From positions 1-61,092 of the forward strand of contig PEWX01000028.1 in assembly GCA_002779995.1 (NCBI GenBank): DNA of 61,092 nt, in the 5' to 3' direction. The notes under the pieces were generated by a model that worked only from the letters and a program-made list of their open reading frames with translations, was not told the origin of the DNA and did no database searches. Position 1 is the stretch's first letter, and the number at the start of each line of letters is the position of its first letter. The position numbers and the translations under genes were made by a program. This stretch comes from Piscirickettsiaceae bacterium CG07_land_8_20_14_0_80_44_28. Lineage in GTDB: Bacteria; Pseudomonadota; Gammaproteobacteria; Thiomicrospirales; Thiomicrospiraceae. Positions 27,811 through 37,226 of the stretch are shown here, piece by piece.

Positions 27811-28890
27811 ATGGCGACTAAAGTGATTCGAAATAAAGCCATTACCATTGATGGCGTGATCGTTCATCCGGGCGAAAAAAAAACCATTGATTTAAAGGTG
27901 GGGAAATTGTACACCCATAGTGAACTGTCGATGCCCGTTCAAGTGTTGTGCGGTCATCAGGCCGGACCGGTATTGTTTATCAGTGCGGCTATTCATGGAG
28001 ATGAATTAAATGGGGTTGAAATTATTCGTCGGTTATTAAAGGTAAAATCTTTGAACCGTCTCAAAGGTACCTTGATTGCGGTTCCAATTGTGAATTTGCA
28101 TGGCTTTATTAACCACAGTCGTTATTTACCGGATCGCCGTGATTTAAATCGTAGTTTTCCCGGCACCCAGACCGGGTCGATTGCTTCTCGTCTAGCCCAT
28201 ATTTTTTTAACCGAAATTGTTAATAAAGCAACCCATGGCATTGATTTGCATACCGGCGCCATAAATCGATCCAATTTACCGCAAATCCGTGCCAATTTAG
28301 ATGACGAAGAAACCCACGCTATGGCTGAAGCATTTCAAGCCCCGTTAATTTTAAATGCCAATTTACGTGATGGTTCTTTGCGGGCTGCGGCGGTAAAAAA
28401 GAAAATTCCCATATTGCTTTATGAAGCAGGTGAAGCCTTGCGATTTGATGAGATGTCAATTCGAGCAGGTGTTCGTGGCATCATCAATGTGATGCGATAT
28501 TTGAAAATGCTGCCAAAAACACGTGCTAATCAACGGGGATCGAAAAGTAAATCGGCCAAAGCACGTTCGAGTTATTGGGTTAGGGCTCCGCACAGTGGGA
28601 TTTTGCGTTCACTGGTGTCTGATGGTGAAAGGGTTAAAGCAAATGATACCTTGCTGGGCGTGATTGCCGATCCGTTTGGTGAGTCCGAACAGGAAGTCTA
28701 TGCGCCTAGCAGTGGTATTGTAATTGGTCAAATGCGCATGCCATTGGTGAATGAAGGAGAGGCTCTTTATCATTTAGCAAAGTTTGCTAGAACGGATTTG
28801 GCAGAAGGACATGTAGAAGGATTCCATGAGGAAATGCAGGATGAGTCATCGTTACCTTATCCTGTAGATGATATTCCCACCTTGACCTAA
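27811..28890 (+). CDS. Succinylglutamate desuccinylase/aspartoacylase-family metallo-enzyme with C-terminal lipoyl-like domain
   Basis: 359 residues. The AstE/AspA-type zinc site is H62-x2-E65 (AIHGDELNGVE) plus H147 (GIDLHTGA); the NRSFPG motif is intact. After residue about 265 comes a barrel-sandwich (biotinyl-lipoyl-like) domain with APHSGILRSLVSDGERVKAN, without a modifiable lysine in the usual hairpin. It starts 3 bp after rimK, suggesting a shared task in glutamyl or N-acyl amide processing. The substrate is unknown. Confidence 0.87.
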   Translation: MATKVIRNKAITIDGVIVHPGEKKTIDLKVGKLYTHSELSMPVQVLCGHQAGPVLFISAAIHGDELNGVEIIRRLLKVKSLNRLKGTLIAVPIVNLHGFINHSRYLPDRRDLNRSFPGTQTGSIASRLAHIFLTEIVNKATHGIDLHTGAINRSNLPQIRANLDDEETHAMAEAFQAPLILNANLRDGSLRAAAVKKKIPILLYEAGEALRFDEMSIRAGVRGIINVMRYLKMLPKTRANQRGSKSKSAKARSSYWVRAPHSGILRSLVSDGERVKANDTLLGVIADPFGESEQEVYAPSSGIVIGQMRMPLVNEGEALYHLAKFARTDLAEGHVEGFHEEMQDESSLPYPVDDIPTLT

Positions 28891-28923
28891 ACAGTCTTGA
28901 TTCACTTAGCGATTTGTCGACGT

Positions 28924-30048
28924 TTATTTATATTGGCGTAAGTACCAATATTCAAAAAAGCGTTTGGCATAGTGCATTAAACGACATTTCGGTAACATGA
29001 TCGTCCCTTTTTCGGTGCGGCGAATTAAGATGCCGTGCGAAAGGGTATCAACAATGCATAAGAGTTCATGCTTGAAGGGTTTAAAATCGTCGCGATGTTC
29101 AAGTTCAGCGACCAGATTGTGAGTGGCCGTTTTAGCCTGTAAGTCAGCCATATGACCTTGTTTGGCTTGCCAGTCTGGCCCAGGATAACTGCCTGAATCA
29201 CCCGCGACATAGGTTTTTGAAAGACCATCTACCTGACAATATTCATTGGCTTTGATTAACCCCCCGTCTGACTTGGCAATCTCACTGTTCGCTGACCAAG
29301 CAGGGCCGGTCATTCCCGGCATAAATAGAATTAGATCGGCTGGTATCTCTCCCCCTTCCGTTATGACACGATCATTTTTAAATTCGACCAGTTTGTGGCC
29401 TAAATGGGTCTCAATATTGAGTTTTTTCATCAATTTGAGTACTTGGTCTGGAACCTTGTCGCCCAAACGTTTCCCCGGTTTTGGGGCAGGGTTAAAAAAG
29501 ACCAGCTTAAACTGTTGGCGGCGATTTTGTTGTCTTAGTAAAGTGTCGATACCAAACAAAAATTCAAACATGGGGCCGCCACGCATGGCTGAGGGCTCTT
29601 TAGGGTTACCGCCGAATCCGATGGCAAGGGTGCCACCCCTGAGTTCTTGCAGTTTTTGTTGAATGGTTTCTGCCGCAGTAATCCCTTCACAAGGGGTAAT
29701 AGCATATTCAATTCCGGGCAGTTTTTTAATAAAACGTCCGCCAGAGGCTATGATTAAACCATCATTACTAAAGTCGCCGGCATCGGTCTTGACGGTGCGG
29801 CCATTGTCTAAAATATCAAGCACATTGGCTTCAATGTGTTCAACCCTTTGACGGTTAAAAAAGTTGGTTAGGTCGATTTTTAAGGAATCAGCAGTCCGCA
29901 AACCGGCCGGAATCCAAATAATGCTTGGCAGATACACAAAAGTTTTTGTGGGGGAAATAACCGTGATTCTGGATAGTGGGAGCTGTTTGCGCAGATTTTT
30001 TATCGCCGTTAGGGCGGCAAAACCACTGCCGATAATCATGATATTCAT
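28924..30048 (-). CDS. FAD-dependent NAD(P)/sulfide:quinone-type oxidoreductase
   Basis: 374 residues of the disulfide-reductase superfamily. N-terminal FAD site IIGSGFAALTAIKNL, a second Rossmann segment, and a late flavin motif TYVAGDSGSYPGP. No redox-active CxxC. Single cysteines occur in ITPCEGI and near the C-terminus (LPKCRL), and the last 15 residues (KRFFEYWYLRQYK) form an aromatic amphipathic tail as in membrane-bound SQR/NDH-2 enzymes. It is therefore SQR- or NDH-2-like, probably quinone-reducing; which one cannot be decided from sequence alone. Confidence 0.82.
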   Translation of the reverse strand: MNIMIIGSGFAALTAIKNLRKQLPLSRITVISPTKTFVYLPSIIWIPAGLRTADSLKIDLTNFFNRQRVEHIEANVLDILDNGRTVKTDAGDFSNDGLIIASGGRFIKKLPGIEYAITPCEGITAAETIQQKLQELRGGTLAIGFGGNPKEPSAMRGGPMFEFLFGIDTLLRQQNRRQQFKLVFFNPAPKPGKRLGDKVPDQVLKLMKKLNIETHLGHKLVEFKNDRVITEGGEIPADLILFMPGMTGPAWSANSEIAKSDGGLIKANEYCQVDGLSKTYVAGDSGSYPGPDWQAKQGHMADLQAKTATHNLVAELEHRDDFKPFKHELLCIVDTLSHGILIRRTEKGTIMLPKCRLMHYAKRFFEYWYLRQYK

Positions 30049-30406
30049 ATAGAGAGCATTCCTTAAAAAATAGTTACAATCGAACTGATCTAGAATTATA
30101 TAAGAAAATGGTTATTATCTAAACGCTAAGGGGTTAATAATGATTAACACATTATGGCAATAGTTTTATTTTTTATGGGATCTTTGTATGGGTGGGACGC
30201 GAAAAAAAATGTGGGAAATTTTAACCCTTTTTATTCGTGTAGCCATCTCGTGCAAAGCTCTCTCTAGGTCGCTAGGATAGGGCAGGTTTTTAATCTGGGT
30301 TTATTAGATGTTCCCTAAAGTGTAAAATAGCTTTTCTGGGGATCTTGACGCAAAATACGGCGATGAGGTTCTTGACGTTACTTATCAATGACCACAAAGG
30401 AAGAAT
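30049..30406. other. Intergenic region with a MITE
   Basis: 358 bp between the divergent flavoprotein and lipoprotein genes. It holds a short MITE (30177-30262) and otherwise AT-rich DNA; ATATAAG near 30100 could serve the flavoprotein promoter. No other structure seen. Confidence 0.6.
30177..30262. mobile_element. MITE-like element, short form (copy 3)
   Basis: 86 bp. The left end reads GGGATCTTTGTATGGGTGGG and the right end, inverted, GAGAGCTTTGCACGAGATGG. The inner part keeps AATGTGGGAAATTTTAACCC but no central palindrome. No clear target duplication remains and the left end has drifted, so it is probably an old insertion. Confidence 0.7.
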
Positions 30407-30697
30407 ATGAAAAAACGCTTATTGGCATTAACCCTTCTGACTTTACTGGCAACGTTAGGGTGTGAAAAGGTTTCTAATTCCGCCAAAAATATTCAATCCG
30501 ATTGGGTTGGTTTAGATCGAAAAATTGAAATCTATAGTTGTCATACGGGTCAATTGTTAAAAACCTATCTAGGGAGTGTGCGCTTAAACCCAGATGATAA
30601 AATTGCCGGATCCACTTCTTTTTTAGTGGACGGCAAAAAATTACATACTAACTTATGTTATGTGGTTTCAGAAATTGGCTTAAAAGAAGCGCCATAA
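30407..30697 (+). CDS. Small putative lipoprotein, unknown function
   Basis: 96 residues. A signal peptide with the lipobox LATLGC predicts acylation at Cys19. The mature part has two further cysteines (YSCHTG and NLCYVV) that could form a disulfide. I do not recognise a family. AAGGAAG precedes the ATG. It is bracketed by two short MITEs (30177 and 30704), so it is transcriptionally isolated from the next lipoprotein. Confidence 0.72.
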   Translation: MKKRLLALTLLTLLATLGCEKVSNSAKNIQSDWVGLDRKIEIYSCHTGQLLKTYLGSVRLNPDDKIAGSTSFLVDGKKLHTNLCYVVSEIGLKEAP

Positions 30698-30703
30698 TTA
30701 AAA

Positions 30704-30792
30704 GAAACCTTTGCTCGAGATGGCGTCATGAATAAAAAATGGTTAAAATTTCCCCGCATTTTTCTTTCGCGACTCACGCATGCAAAGGGCGC
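30704..30792. mobile_element. MITE-like element, short form, inverted orientation (copy 4)
   Basis: 89 bp between GAAACCTTTGCTCGAGATGG and the inverted right end GCGCCCTTTGCATGCGTGAG. A perfect 5-bp target duplication, TAAAA, flanks it (30699-30703 and 30793-30797). Opposite orientation to copies 2 and 3. It begins six bases after the lipoprotein stop codon. Confidence 0.8.
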
Positions 30793-30841
30793 TAAAAAAT
30801 AATGCCAAACGGCAAGTGTCTAAACCTTAAATTGAGATGTT

Positions 30842-31210
30842 ATGAACCCTATTTTATTTTCAGTATTATCCTTATCCTTCCTGTCAGGCCTGGTCGTTTT
30901 GCTTTCGGGTTGCAGTGGTTTTAATGATGTCAAAGTCACTCATAAAACGACCGCCCCAGCGGAGGTTTATGTGTTGCAGACAGAATATAATGCGCCCGTT
31001 AATTTTTCGAGTCGAGCTATGGTAGATCAAGCCAAAAAAGTCTGCCCAACGGGATACGAAATGCTGGCGCAACAAGCGATTAAATCAGCCGAGTTTGCAC
31101 AAGAAGACGCCAGCTGTGCAGCAGGACAGAATTGCCATTATTTGCTTGAATGGCATATTCAATGTGTCGAAAAACCTAAAGAAGAGAAGTCGATTTTTGG
31201 AAAAACCTAG
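30842..31210 (+). CDS. Putative lipoprotein, unknown function
   Basis: 122 residues. Signal peptide and lipobox LLSGC (Cys24). The mature domain has four cysteines (KVCPTG, ASCAAG, QNCHYL, IQCVEK), so two disulfides are plausible in the periplasm. No family recognised. Its stop lies 19 bp before the start of the GGDEF gene on the same strand, so the two may be co-transcribed. A near-copy of the decamer repeat (30885) lies in the signal-peptide codons. Confidence 0.72.
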   Translation: MNPILFSVLSLSFLSGLVVLLSGCSGFNDVKVTHKTTAPAEVYVLQTEYNAPVNFSSRAMVDQAKKVCPTGYEMLAQQAIKSAEFAQEDASCAAGQNCHYLLEWHIQCVEKPKEEKSIFGKT

Positions 31211-31229
31211 TTTTGTGTCATAAACCTGT

Positions 31230-32432
31230 ATGTATTTGAGACATCTTATTTGGTTAAGTCTTCTGACGTTCGCTGCCGTTTGGTCGCTGGATTGGGTGGC
31301 TTCTGAGATAAATACTTTGCAGCCATTTCTGCCATTCTTTCCTTTTTTAATGGGTGGCAGTGCTGTTTTTATCAGTTTGTTTTTAAATCAGTTTCAACCT
31401 ATCCTGATATCGTTAACGCTGTTGCTGCTGAACACGGCTGTTTATTATTTTATGCCTGCAGGGGCTCTGGACTTAACCACACTGACCCTGTTTCCCTTGG
31501 TGTCCTTATTATTTCCGGTGAATGTCTTATTATGGGCTTGGTTACCGGAAAAAGGATTGCATGATAAAGGATATGTTCTCTTTCAGGGTGTCGTGCTATT
31601 GGCTCAAATTTTAGCGGTGTATGGCTTTATGGTTTATCTGCCTTTGGATGGGTGGCAATGGATTTTAATGTCGTTTGATACCAAGGCACACCAAATTACC
31701 TTGCCTGCGCTATTAGCCTTTATCGGGGTTGCCGGGCTGATGCTGTTTCGAATCGCATTGCTCCGACACGCGAAGGTATTGGATTTAGCATTGTTATTTG
31801 TCTTGTTGTTAATGGGCATTGGACTGGATTTGGCACATCAACCGGGGGTTATTGCCTGGTTGTCCACCTTCGCCGGGTTAATCATACTGTTTTCTCTGGT
31901 GTTTGATGCCCATCACTTAGCCTATACCGATCAGTTGACCGGGCTTAAAGGTCGAAGAGCTTTAATGGAGACCTTTTTAGGGTTAAGACGGCGTTATTCG
32001 ATTGCGATGATGGATATCGATCATTTCAAGTCTTTTAACGATCGATATGGCCATGAAGTGGGTGATCAGGTATTACGTGAAGTGGCGGAAGTCTTGCGGC
32101 ATATTTCGATAGGCAAAGTCTTTCGTTATGGCGGAGAAGAATTTACGGTGGTTTTTAAAAATAAATCGCTTGCAGAGGTGATGGCTGAGGTTGAAACTAT
32201 TCGCCAAAAAATCGCCAGTCTGACCTTAAAAGTAAAACAGAAAAAGCGGGTTATTGAAACAAACGTGACGGTAAGTTTTGGCGTGGCAGAAAAAACACCG
32301 GCTTTGAAAACACCCGACGCGGTGATGAAGGCAGCTGATGAAGCGCTGTATCAGGCTAAAAAAGCAGGCCGAAATCAAACGATCGCTATCGGTAAATCGA
32401 GTCCCAAAAAAAACAACCATAAAACTGTCTAA
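31230..32432 (+). CDS. Membrane-bound diguanylate cyclase (GGDEF)
   Basis: 400 residues. About seven hydrophobic helices (5-225) form an MHYT/7TM-like sensor of unknown ligand, followed by a GGDEF domain with HHLAYTDQLTGLKGRRALM and the active-site GGEEF at 301-305; the metal-binding MMDIDHFKSFND is intact. It should make c-di-GMP. There is no RxxD product-inhibition site five residues before the motif. Start at ATG 31230 with weak ribosome-site support. Confidence 0.9.
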   Translation: MYLRHLIWLSLLTFAAVWSLDWVASEINTLQPFLPFFPFLMGGSAVFISLFLNQFQPILISLTLLLLNTAVYYFMPAGALDLTTLTLFPLVSLLFPVNVLLWAWLPEKGLHDKGYVLFQGVVLLAQILAVYGFMVYLPLDGWQWILMSFDTKAHQITLPALLAFIGVAGLMLFRIALLRHAKVLDLALLFVLLLMGIGLDLAHQPGVIAWLSTFAGLIILFSLVFDAHHLAYTDQLTGLKGRRALMETFLGLRRRYSIAMMDIDHFKSFNDRYGHEVGDQVLREVAEVLRHISIGKVFRYGGEEFTVVFKNKSLAEVMAEVETIRQKIASLTLKVKQKKRVIETNVTVSFGVAEKTPALKTPDAVMKAADEALYQAKKAGRNQTIAIGKSSPKKNNHKTV

Positions 32433-32440
32433 GGAAAAAC

Positions 32441-32887
32441 ATGACTGAATCAACTGTTTTAACTGTGCAAGAACACAGTCATATTGAAATTCGTTTTAAG
32501 CTAACGTTAGTCGATGGCACTGTGGTTGACCAAACAGAGGATGACGAAGTTTTTGCTTTCCAAGTGGGCGATGGACAATTGCTTAATCGTTTAGATGCGT
32601 TGTTGATTGGTTTAGAAATTGGCACCACAGCAAAATTTACATTAATGCCGGAACAAGCTTTTGGATTGCCGGATTCAAGTAATTTTCAAGTGCTTCCGAA
32701 AGCCGACTTCCCAGAAACGATGATTTTGAAAGAAGGGTTGGTCATTGGGTTTACAACCCCAACTGGAACAGAAGTGCCCGCGACGGTTTATGAAATTAGA
32801 AACGATGAGGTGGTGATAGATTTTAACCACCCCTTGGCTGGACAAGCCTTGATTTTTGAGGCTAAGATTGAACACATTGACCCTTAG
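32441..32887 (+). CDS. fkpB: FKBP-type peptidyl-prolyl cis-trans isomerase, SlpA/FkpB-like
   Basis: 148 residues. The FKBP fold starts VEIRFKLTLVDG-like (HIEIRFKLTLVDGTVVDQ) and contains the inserted-in-flap domain typical of SlyD/SlpA (PEQAFGLPDSSNFQVL). No signal peptide and no His-rich SlyD tail, so FkpB/SlpA is the better label. It usually neighbours ispH or lspA; here it follows a GGDEF gene. Convergent with the next gene, with stops overlapping by four bases. Confidence 0.88.
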   Translation: MTESTVLTVQEHSHIEIRFKLTLVDGTVVDQTEDDEVFAFQVGDGQLLNRLDALLIGLEIGTTAKFTLMPEQAFGLPDSSNFQVLPKADFPETMILKEGLVIGFTTPTGTEVPATVYEIRNDEVVIDFNHPLAGQALIFEAKIEHIDP

Positions 32888-33120
32888 CCTGTGTGATTTT
32901 TGGATTGAGAATAATGCTTGTCTGAACAATAATACTGTCCCGGATTTTCAGCATCTTTGATGGCTTCTTCTTTAGGGAGGTGTATGCCACAATAGTCACA
33001 GGAAACCATTTGTTTGGTATCGCTTACAGCGTTGGATTCTGGTGTCGGGCGGCGATTAAAGAGCCAACGAATCAGTAGAAAAATGACAATAATTAAACCA
33101 AAAAATAATAGTGCGCGCAT
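32884..33120 (-). CDS. PP0621-family small zinc-binding membrane-anchored protein
   Basis: 78 residues: an N-terminal membrane helix (about 3-19), a short linker, then a treble-clef-like cysteine motif (VSCDYCGIHLPKEEA ... YYCSDKH) characteristic of the PP0621 family. In many gammaproteobacteria it lies near pilus-sensor or nucleotide genes; the function is unknown. The cytoplasmic side should hold the metal site. Confidence 0.78.
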   Translation of the reverse strand: MRALLFFGLIIVIFLLIRWLFNRRPTPESNAVSDTKQMVSCDYCGIHLPKEEAIKDAENPGQYYCSDKHYSQSKNHTG

Positions 33121-33447
33121 AATTGTATTTCCATTGTGTCAGTAAGGCGATAATGGCTGTTGGTGCGAGTCAAACCGCTGCATTTTAGAATTTGCCCAAT
33201 GCGTGCGAATTCAAGCAATTAAAAATAAAAAACGTTGTAGCATGCAATCAATGAACAAAAAAACAGCTATAATTTTCGCATTTCAGGGTTAATAGTGACT
33301 ATTCACTAGTTCCCCAATCGTTTGATCAACAGTTTGATTGAAAGTCGCAAACATTTTAACATGCTTTTCTTTCGTAACTGATGGGCGCAAACAGACCAAC
33401 CCAATTGCAATGAGAAGCCAAAGGCAACCATTTTAAAAAGGATTGTA
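33121..33447. other. Intergenic region upstream of sucC
   Basis: 327 bp. It holds an AT-rich stretch with GCTATAATTT near 33273 (possible -10), a short inverted repeat TAGTGA-CTAT-TCACTA at 33293-33308 that could be an operator, and repeated TTTGAT motifs at 33320-33340. The sucC ribosome site AAAAAGGA is at the right end. No small gene or RNA recognised. Confidence 0.5.
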
Positions 33448-34620
33448 ATGAATTTACACGAATATCAAGCCAAAAATCTTTTTCAACACTATCAGATTCC
33501 GGTTCCCAAGGGGCGGGTCATTGATGACTTAATGGATTTAGAGTCGGCATTGGCCGAGGTTAAATCCAGTGGTTGGGTCATTAAGGCACAAATCCATGCA
33601 GGTGCTCGTGGTAAAGCGGGGGGGGTTCAGTTGGTCTCGGATGAAGCAGAAGCCAAGGTGGTGGCGAAAAGGTTATTAGGCAGTCATTTAGCAACGATAC
33701 AAACGGCAGGCAAAAAACTCCCTGTTAATGCTTTGTTGATTGAGGAAACCTTGACGATTCAGCAAGAGTTTTATCTGAGCTTATTGGTGGATCGTGCCAC
33801 CAAACGGCATACGTTTGTTATTTCAGCGGCCGGTGGGATGGATATTGAATTGGTTGCTGAAGCATCCCCCGAAAAAATCTTAACCGTGTCAGTTGACCCA
33901 GTGGTGGGGCTAATGGCTTACCAATGCCGTGAAGTCGGATTTGCATTGGGTTTAACGGGCAATGCCTTTAAACAATTGTCAACGATTATGAAGGGGTTTT
34001 ATCAATTAGCTTTAGACAAGGATGTTGCGCTTTTAGAAATTAACCCTTTGGTGTTAACCAATAATAATGAACTGATTGCGCTAGATGCGAAAGTGAATAT
34101 TGATTCAAATGCACTCTATCGGCAAGCTGATTTGGTGGCCATGCGTGACATCCGTCAAGAGGATGAACGTGAGGCGAAAGCAGCAGATCATCAGCTAAAT
34201 TACATCGCTCTGGAGGGTAATATTGGTTGTATGGTCAATGGTGCAGGTTTGGCGATGGCGACGATGGATTTAATTAAACTCAATGGCGGAGAACCTGCAA
34301 ACTTTTTAGATGTTGGGGGGGGTGCGACACCGGATAGGGTTGCAGAAGCCTTTAAACTGATATTGTCATCGCAAGAGGTAAAATCGATATTGGTCAATAT
34401 TTTTGGGGGGATTGTGCGTTGCGATTTAATTGCTGAAGGGATTATTCAGGCAGTACAGGATGTCGGTTTGACCATTCCTGTGGTGGTTCGTTTAGAAGGA
34501 ACGAATGTGGCATTAGGCAGACAAAAATTAGCCGATAGTGGACTGAGTATCATCACAGCGAATGGCTTAGCAGAGGCGGCTGAAAAGGTGGTGGCTTTGG
34601 CAAAGGAGCATCAGCAATGA
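33448..34620 (+). CDS. sucC: Succinate-CoA ligase (ADP-forming), beta subunit
   Basis: 390 residues. [12 protein letters not shown] opening, ATP-grasp domain with [20 protein letters not shown], and the C-terminal CoA-ligase domain ([44 protein letters not shown]). It makes ATP (or GTP) from succinyl-CoA in the TCA cycle. Strong AAAAAGGA ribosome site. Its stop overlaps sucD by four bases (ATGA). SucAB/dlst genes are not adjacent. Confidence 0.97.
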   Translation: MNLHEYQAKNLFQHYQIPVPKGRVIDDLMDLESALAEVKSSGWVIKAQIHAGARGKAGGVQLVSDEAEAKVVAKRLLGSHLATIQTAGKKLPVNALLIEETLTIQQEFYLSLLVDRATKRHTFVISAAGGMDIELVAEASPEKILTVSVDPVVGLMAYQCREVGFALGLTGNAFKQLSTIMKGFYQLALDKDVALLEINPLVLTNNNELIALDAKVNIDSNALYRQADLVAMRDIRQEDEREAKAADHQLNYIALEGNIGCMVNGAGLAMATMDLIKLNGGEPANFLDVGGGATPDRVAEAFKLILSSQEVKSILVNIFGGIVRCDLIAEGIIQAVQDVGLTIPVVVRLEGTNVALGRQKLADSGLSIITANGLAEAAEKVVALAKEHQQ

Positions 34621-35504
34621 GTATTTTAATTGATCAAAACACCAAAGTGATTTGCCAAGGTTTTACGGGTAAACAAGGGAGTTTTCATTCTGAACAAGCG
34701 ATGGCGTATGGTACTCAAATGGTGGGCGGCGTCACACCCGGAAAAGGCGGGTCTGAACACCTGGGTTTGCCTGTGTTTAATACCGTTAAACAAGCGGTGG
34801 CGGCAACAGGTGCCACAGCGTCAATGATTTATGTGCCACCCGCCTTTGCTGCGGACTCTATTATTGAAGCCATTGATGCAGGTATTAAAGTCATAACCTG
34901 TATTACCGAAGGCATTCCCGTGGCGGACATGTTAAAAGTGAAAGCCGTATTGACACAATCAGATGCCTATTTAATTGGCCCCAATTGCCCAGGCCTGATT
35001 ACACCGAATGACCATGGGTCGGGCTGTAAAATTGGTATTATGCCAGGTCATATTCACTTGGCTGGGCGAGTGGGCATTGTTTCCCGCTCAGGGACGCTAA
35101 CCTATGAAGCGGTTCATCAAACCACCCAAAATGGGTTAGGCCAGTCAACCTGTATTGGTATTGGTGGCGACCCCATTCAAGGAATGGATTTTATTGATTG
35201 TTTGCGCTTATTTGAAGAAGATCCGCAGACAGAAGGCATTATTTTGGTGGGTGAAATAGGTGGACAGGCAGAAGAAGAGGCTGCTGAATTTATTCAACAA
35301 CAGGTGACTAAGCCTGTGGTCGCTTATATTGCAGGCGTCACTGCACCAGCCGGTAAACGGATGGGGCATGCGGGTGCGATTGTCAGTGGCGGTAAAGGAA
35401 CGGCGGGAGCAAAATCTGAGGCTTTAGAAGCGGCAGGGGTGACCGTGGTTGCCTCGCCAACGGATATGGGCTCTGCAATGCTAACACGTTTAAATCGACG
35501 TTAA
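34617..35504 (+). CDS. sucD: Succinate-CoA ligase (ADP-forming), alpha subunit
   Basis: 295 residues. CoA-binding N-terminal domain ([20 protein letters not shown]), the [10 protein letters not shown] loop, and the phospho-histidine in [13 protein letters not shown]. It forms the catalytic heterodimer with SucC. A near-copy of the decamer repeat (34989) lies in the Pro-Gly-Leu codons of the NCPGLI loop, so conserved protein sequence may partly explain that copy. Confidence 0.97.
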   Translation: MSILIDQNTKVICQGFTGKQGSFHSEQAMAYGTQMVGGVTPGKGGSEHLGLPVFNTVKQAVAATGATASMIYVPPAFAADSIIEAIDAGIKVITCITEGIPVADMLKVKAVLTQSDAYLIGPNCPGLITPNDHGSGCKIGIMPGHIHLAGRVGIVSRSGTLTYEAVHQTTQNGLGQSTCIGIGGDPIQGMDFIDCLRLFEEDPQTEGIILVGEIGGQAEEEAAEFIQQQVTKPVVAYIAGVTAPAGKRMGHAGAIVSGGKGTAGAKSEALEAAGVTVVASPTDMGSAMLTRLNRR

Positions 35505-35528
35505 ATAAGTCGTAAAGGATAGTCGATT

Positions 35529-37172
35529 ATGTCTGAGCAACTCAATCTTATTATGGCGCAAATCAATCCGGTGGTGGGCGACATCGACGGGAATGTTGCG
35601 CTCATTGTCGAAACCGCTCAACAGGCAAAGCAACAGTACCAAGCGGATATTGTTGTCTTTCCTGAAATGACGTTAACCGGTTATCCTCCCGAAGATTTAT
35701 TGTTTCGCCCCGCGCTCTATGATCAAGTTGAAAAAGCACTTTCACAGCTTTGTAATCAGGTTAAAGATGTGGTGTTGGTGGTTGGGTATCCGATGATGGA
35801 TGAGCTTGGCGAGCGCTTTAATATGGCGGCTTGGATTGGAAACGGCATGATTCAAGCCTGCTACATTAAACAAAACCTACCCAATTATAGTGTGTTTGAT
35901 GAAAAACGTTATTTTTCTTCGGGTGAGTTACCGTGTGTTGTGGATTATAAAGGCATTAAGTTTGGTTTGTTGATTTGTGAAGATATTTGGAAGTTATCTC
36001 CAACGGATCAATCGGTCAAAGCGGGGGCAGATGTGTTACTGAGTTTGAATGCCTCGCCTTTTTCTCAAGAAAAACACCAAGACCGCATTGAGGTTGTTCA
36101 ACGTCGAGTAAAAGAGGTGAAGCGCCCTGTTATTTATGTCAACCAAGTGGGTGGGCAAGATGAATTAATATTTGATGGTGGTTCATTTGCAACCTGTGCC
36201 GAAGGTGAAGTGCAAGTGCAAGGACCAGAATTTCAGACAGGATTGATTCCGGTCACCTTGTTAAAACAAGCGGGTGCGGTTGCGGTACAACCAGGAGTGC
36301 AAGCGCCACTTTATGAAAATGAAGCAAGAATTTACCAGGCTTTGGTCATGGGGGTTCGCGATTATGTGCATAAGAATGGTTTTAAAGGGGTATTGTTGGG
36401 CTTGTCGGGCGGGATTGATTCGGCACTCACACTCGCTATTGCTGTTGATGCACTGGGCGCTGATCAAGTGGAAGCCGTAATGATGCCGTTTCGTTATACG
36501 GCGCCTATTAGTCTAGAAGATGCAGCGAAACAGGCGCATGATATGGGGGTTTGTTACCGATCAATTTCCATTGAGTCAATTTATAGTGCTTCTGAAGCGG
36601 CCTTATCCGAAGCTTTTGCCGGTTTAGAAAAAGATGTGACAGAAGAAAATATGCAAGCCCGTATTCGAGGGATGTTGTTAATGTCGTTGTCGAATAAAAC
36701 CGGGAAGTTGGTACTTGCAACCAGTAATAAATCTGAGGTAGCCGTAGGGTATTCAACCCTGTATGGCGATATGGTCGGTGGTTTTTCACCTTTAAAGGAT
36801 GTACCAAAAACATGGGTATATCAATTGGCAACCTATCGTAATGGCATCGGTGAGGTGATTCCTGAAAGGGTAATTGTTCGAGCGCCTTCAGCGGAATTAC
36901 GCCCAGAACAAACCGATCAAGATTCTTTGCCTGAGTATGCAGAATTGGATGTGATTATTCAAGCTTTTGTGAGTGAAGATAAAAGTCCAATAGAAATCGC
37001 TTCCACTTTTGGGTTTGATTTAGAAGAAGTACAGCGTGTTACAACAATGATTACGCGTAATGAATACAAGCGCCGCCAAGCTGCACCCGGGGTTCGCATT
37101 TCGCTACGTGCTTTTGGTAGAGATCGACGTTATCCAATTACCAGTCGCTATCGGGAAGTAGAGACACCATAG
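35529..37172 (+). CDS. nadE: Glutamine-dependent NAD+ synthase
   Basis: 547 residues with two domains. The N-terminal carbon-nitrogen hydrolase (glutaminase) has the Glu-Lys-Cys triad in FPEMTLTGYPPEDLL, IKQNLPNYSVFDEKR and LLICEDIW. The C-terminal NAD synthetase has the PP-loop GLSGGIDSALTLAIA. It amidates deamido-NAD+ in the last step of NAD synthesis; nadC of the same pathway is at 42.1 kb. It starts 24 bp after sucD with AAAGGAT upstream, so it may share the sucCD transcript. Confidence 0.96.
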   Translation: MSEQLNLIMAQINPVVGDIDGNVALIVETAQQAKQQYQADIVVFPEMTLTGYPPEDLLFRPALYDQVEKALSQLCNQVKDVVLVVGYPMMDELGERFNMAAWIGNGMIQACYIKQNLPNYSVFDEKRYFSSGELPCVVDYKGIKFGLLICEDIWKLSPTDQSVKAGADVLLSLNASPFSQEKHQDRIEVVQRRVKEVKRPVIYVNQVGGQDELIFDGGSFATCAEGEVQVQGPEFQTGLIPVTLLKQAGAVAVQPGVQAPLYENEARIYQALVMGVRDYVHKNGFKGVLLGLSGGIDSALTLAIAVDALGADQVEAVMMPFRYTAPISLEDAAKQAHDMGVCYRSISIESIYSASEAALSEAFAGLEKDVTEENMQARIRGMLLMSLSNKTGKLVLATSNKSEVAVGYSTLYGDMVGGFSPLKDVPKTWVYQLATYRNGIGEVIPERVIVRAPSAELRPEQTDQDSLPEYAELDVIIQAFVSEDKSPIEIASTFGFDLEEVQRVTTMITRNEYKRRQAAPGVRISLRAFGRDRRYPITSRYREVETP

Positions 37173-37226
37173 CCTTAGATTATTGCGTTAAATCATTACA
37201 AACTAGGCTATCTTGTTGTCGTTTCT

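Noticed and set aside
32464-32479. CTG-N10-CAG resembling a LexA box
   Set aside because: It lies inside the fkpB coding region in codons for Val-Gln-Glu-His and is not near a promoter.
33293-33308. TAGTGA-CTAT-TCACTA inverted repeat before sucC as a defined operator
   Set aside because: Only six base pairs per arm and no known regulator match; mentioned in the intergenic note but not called as a site.
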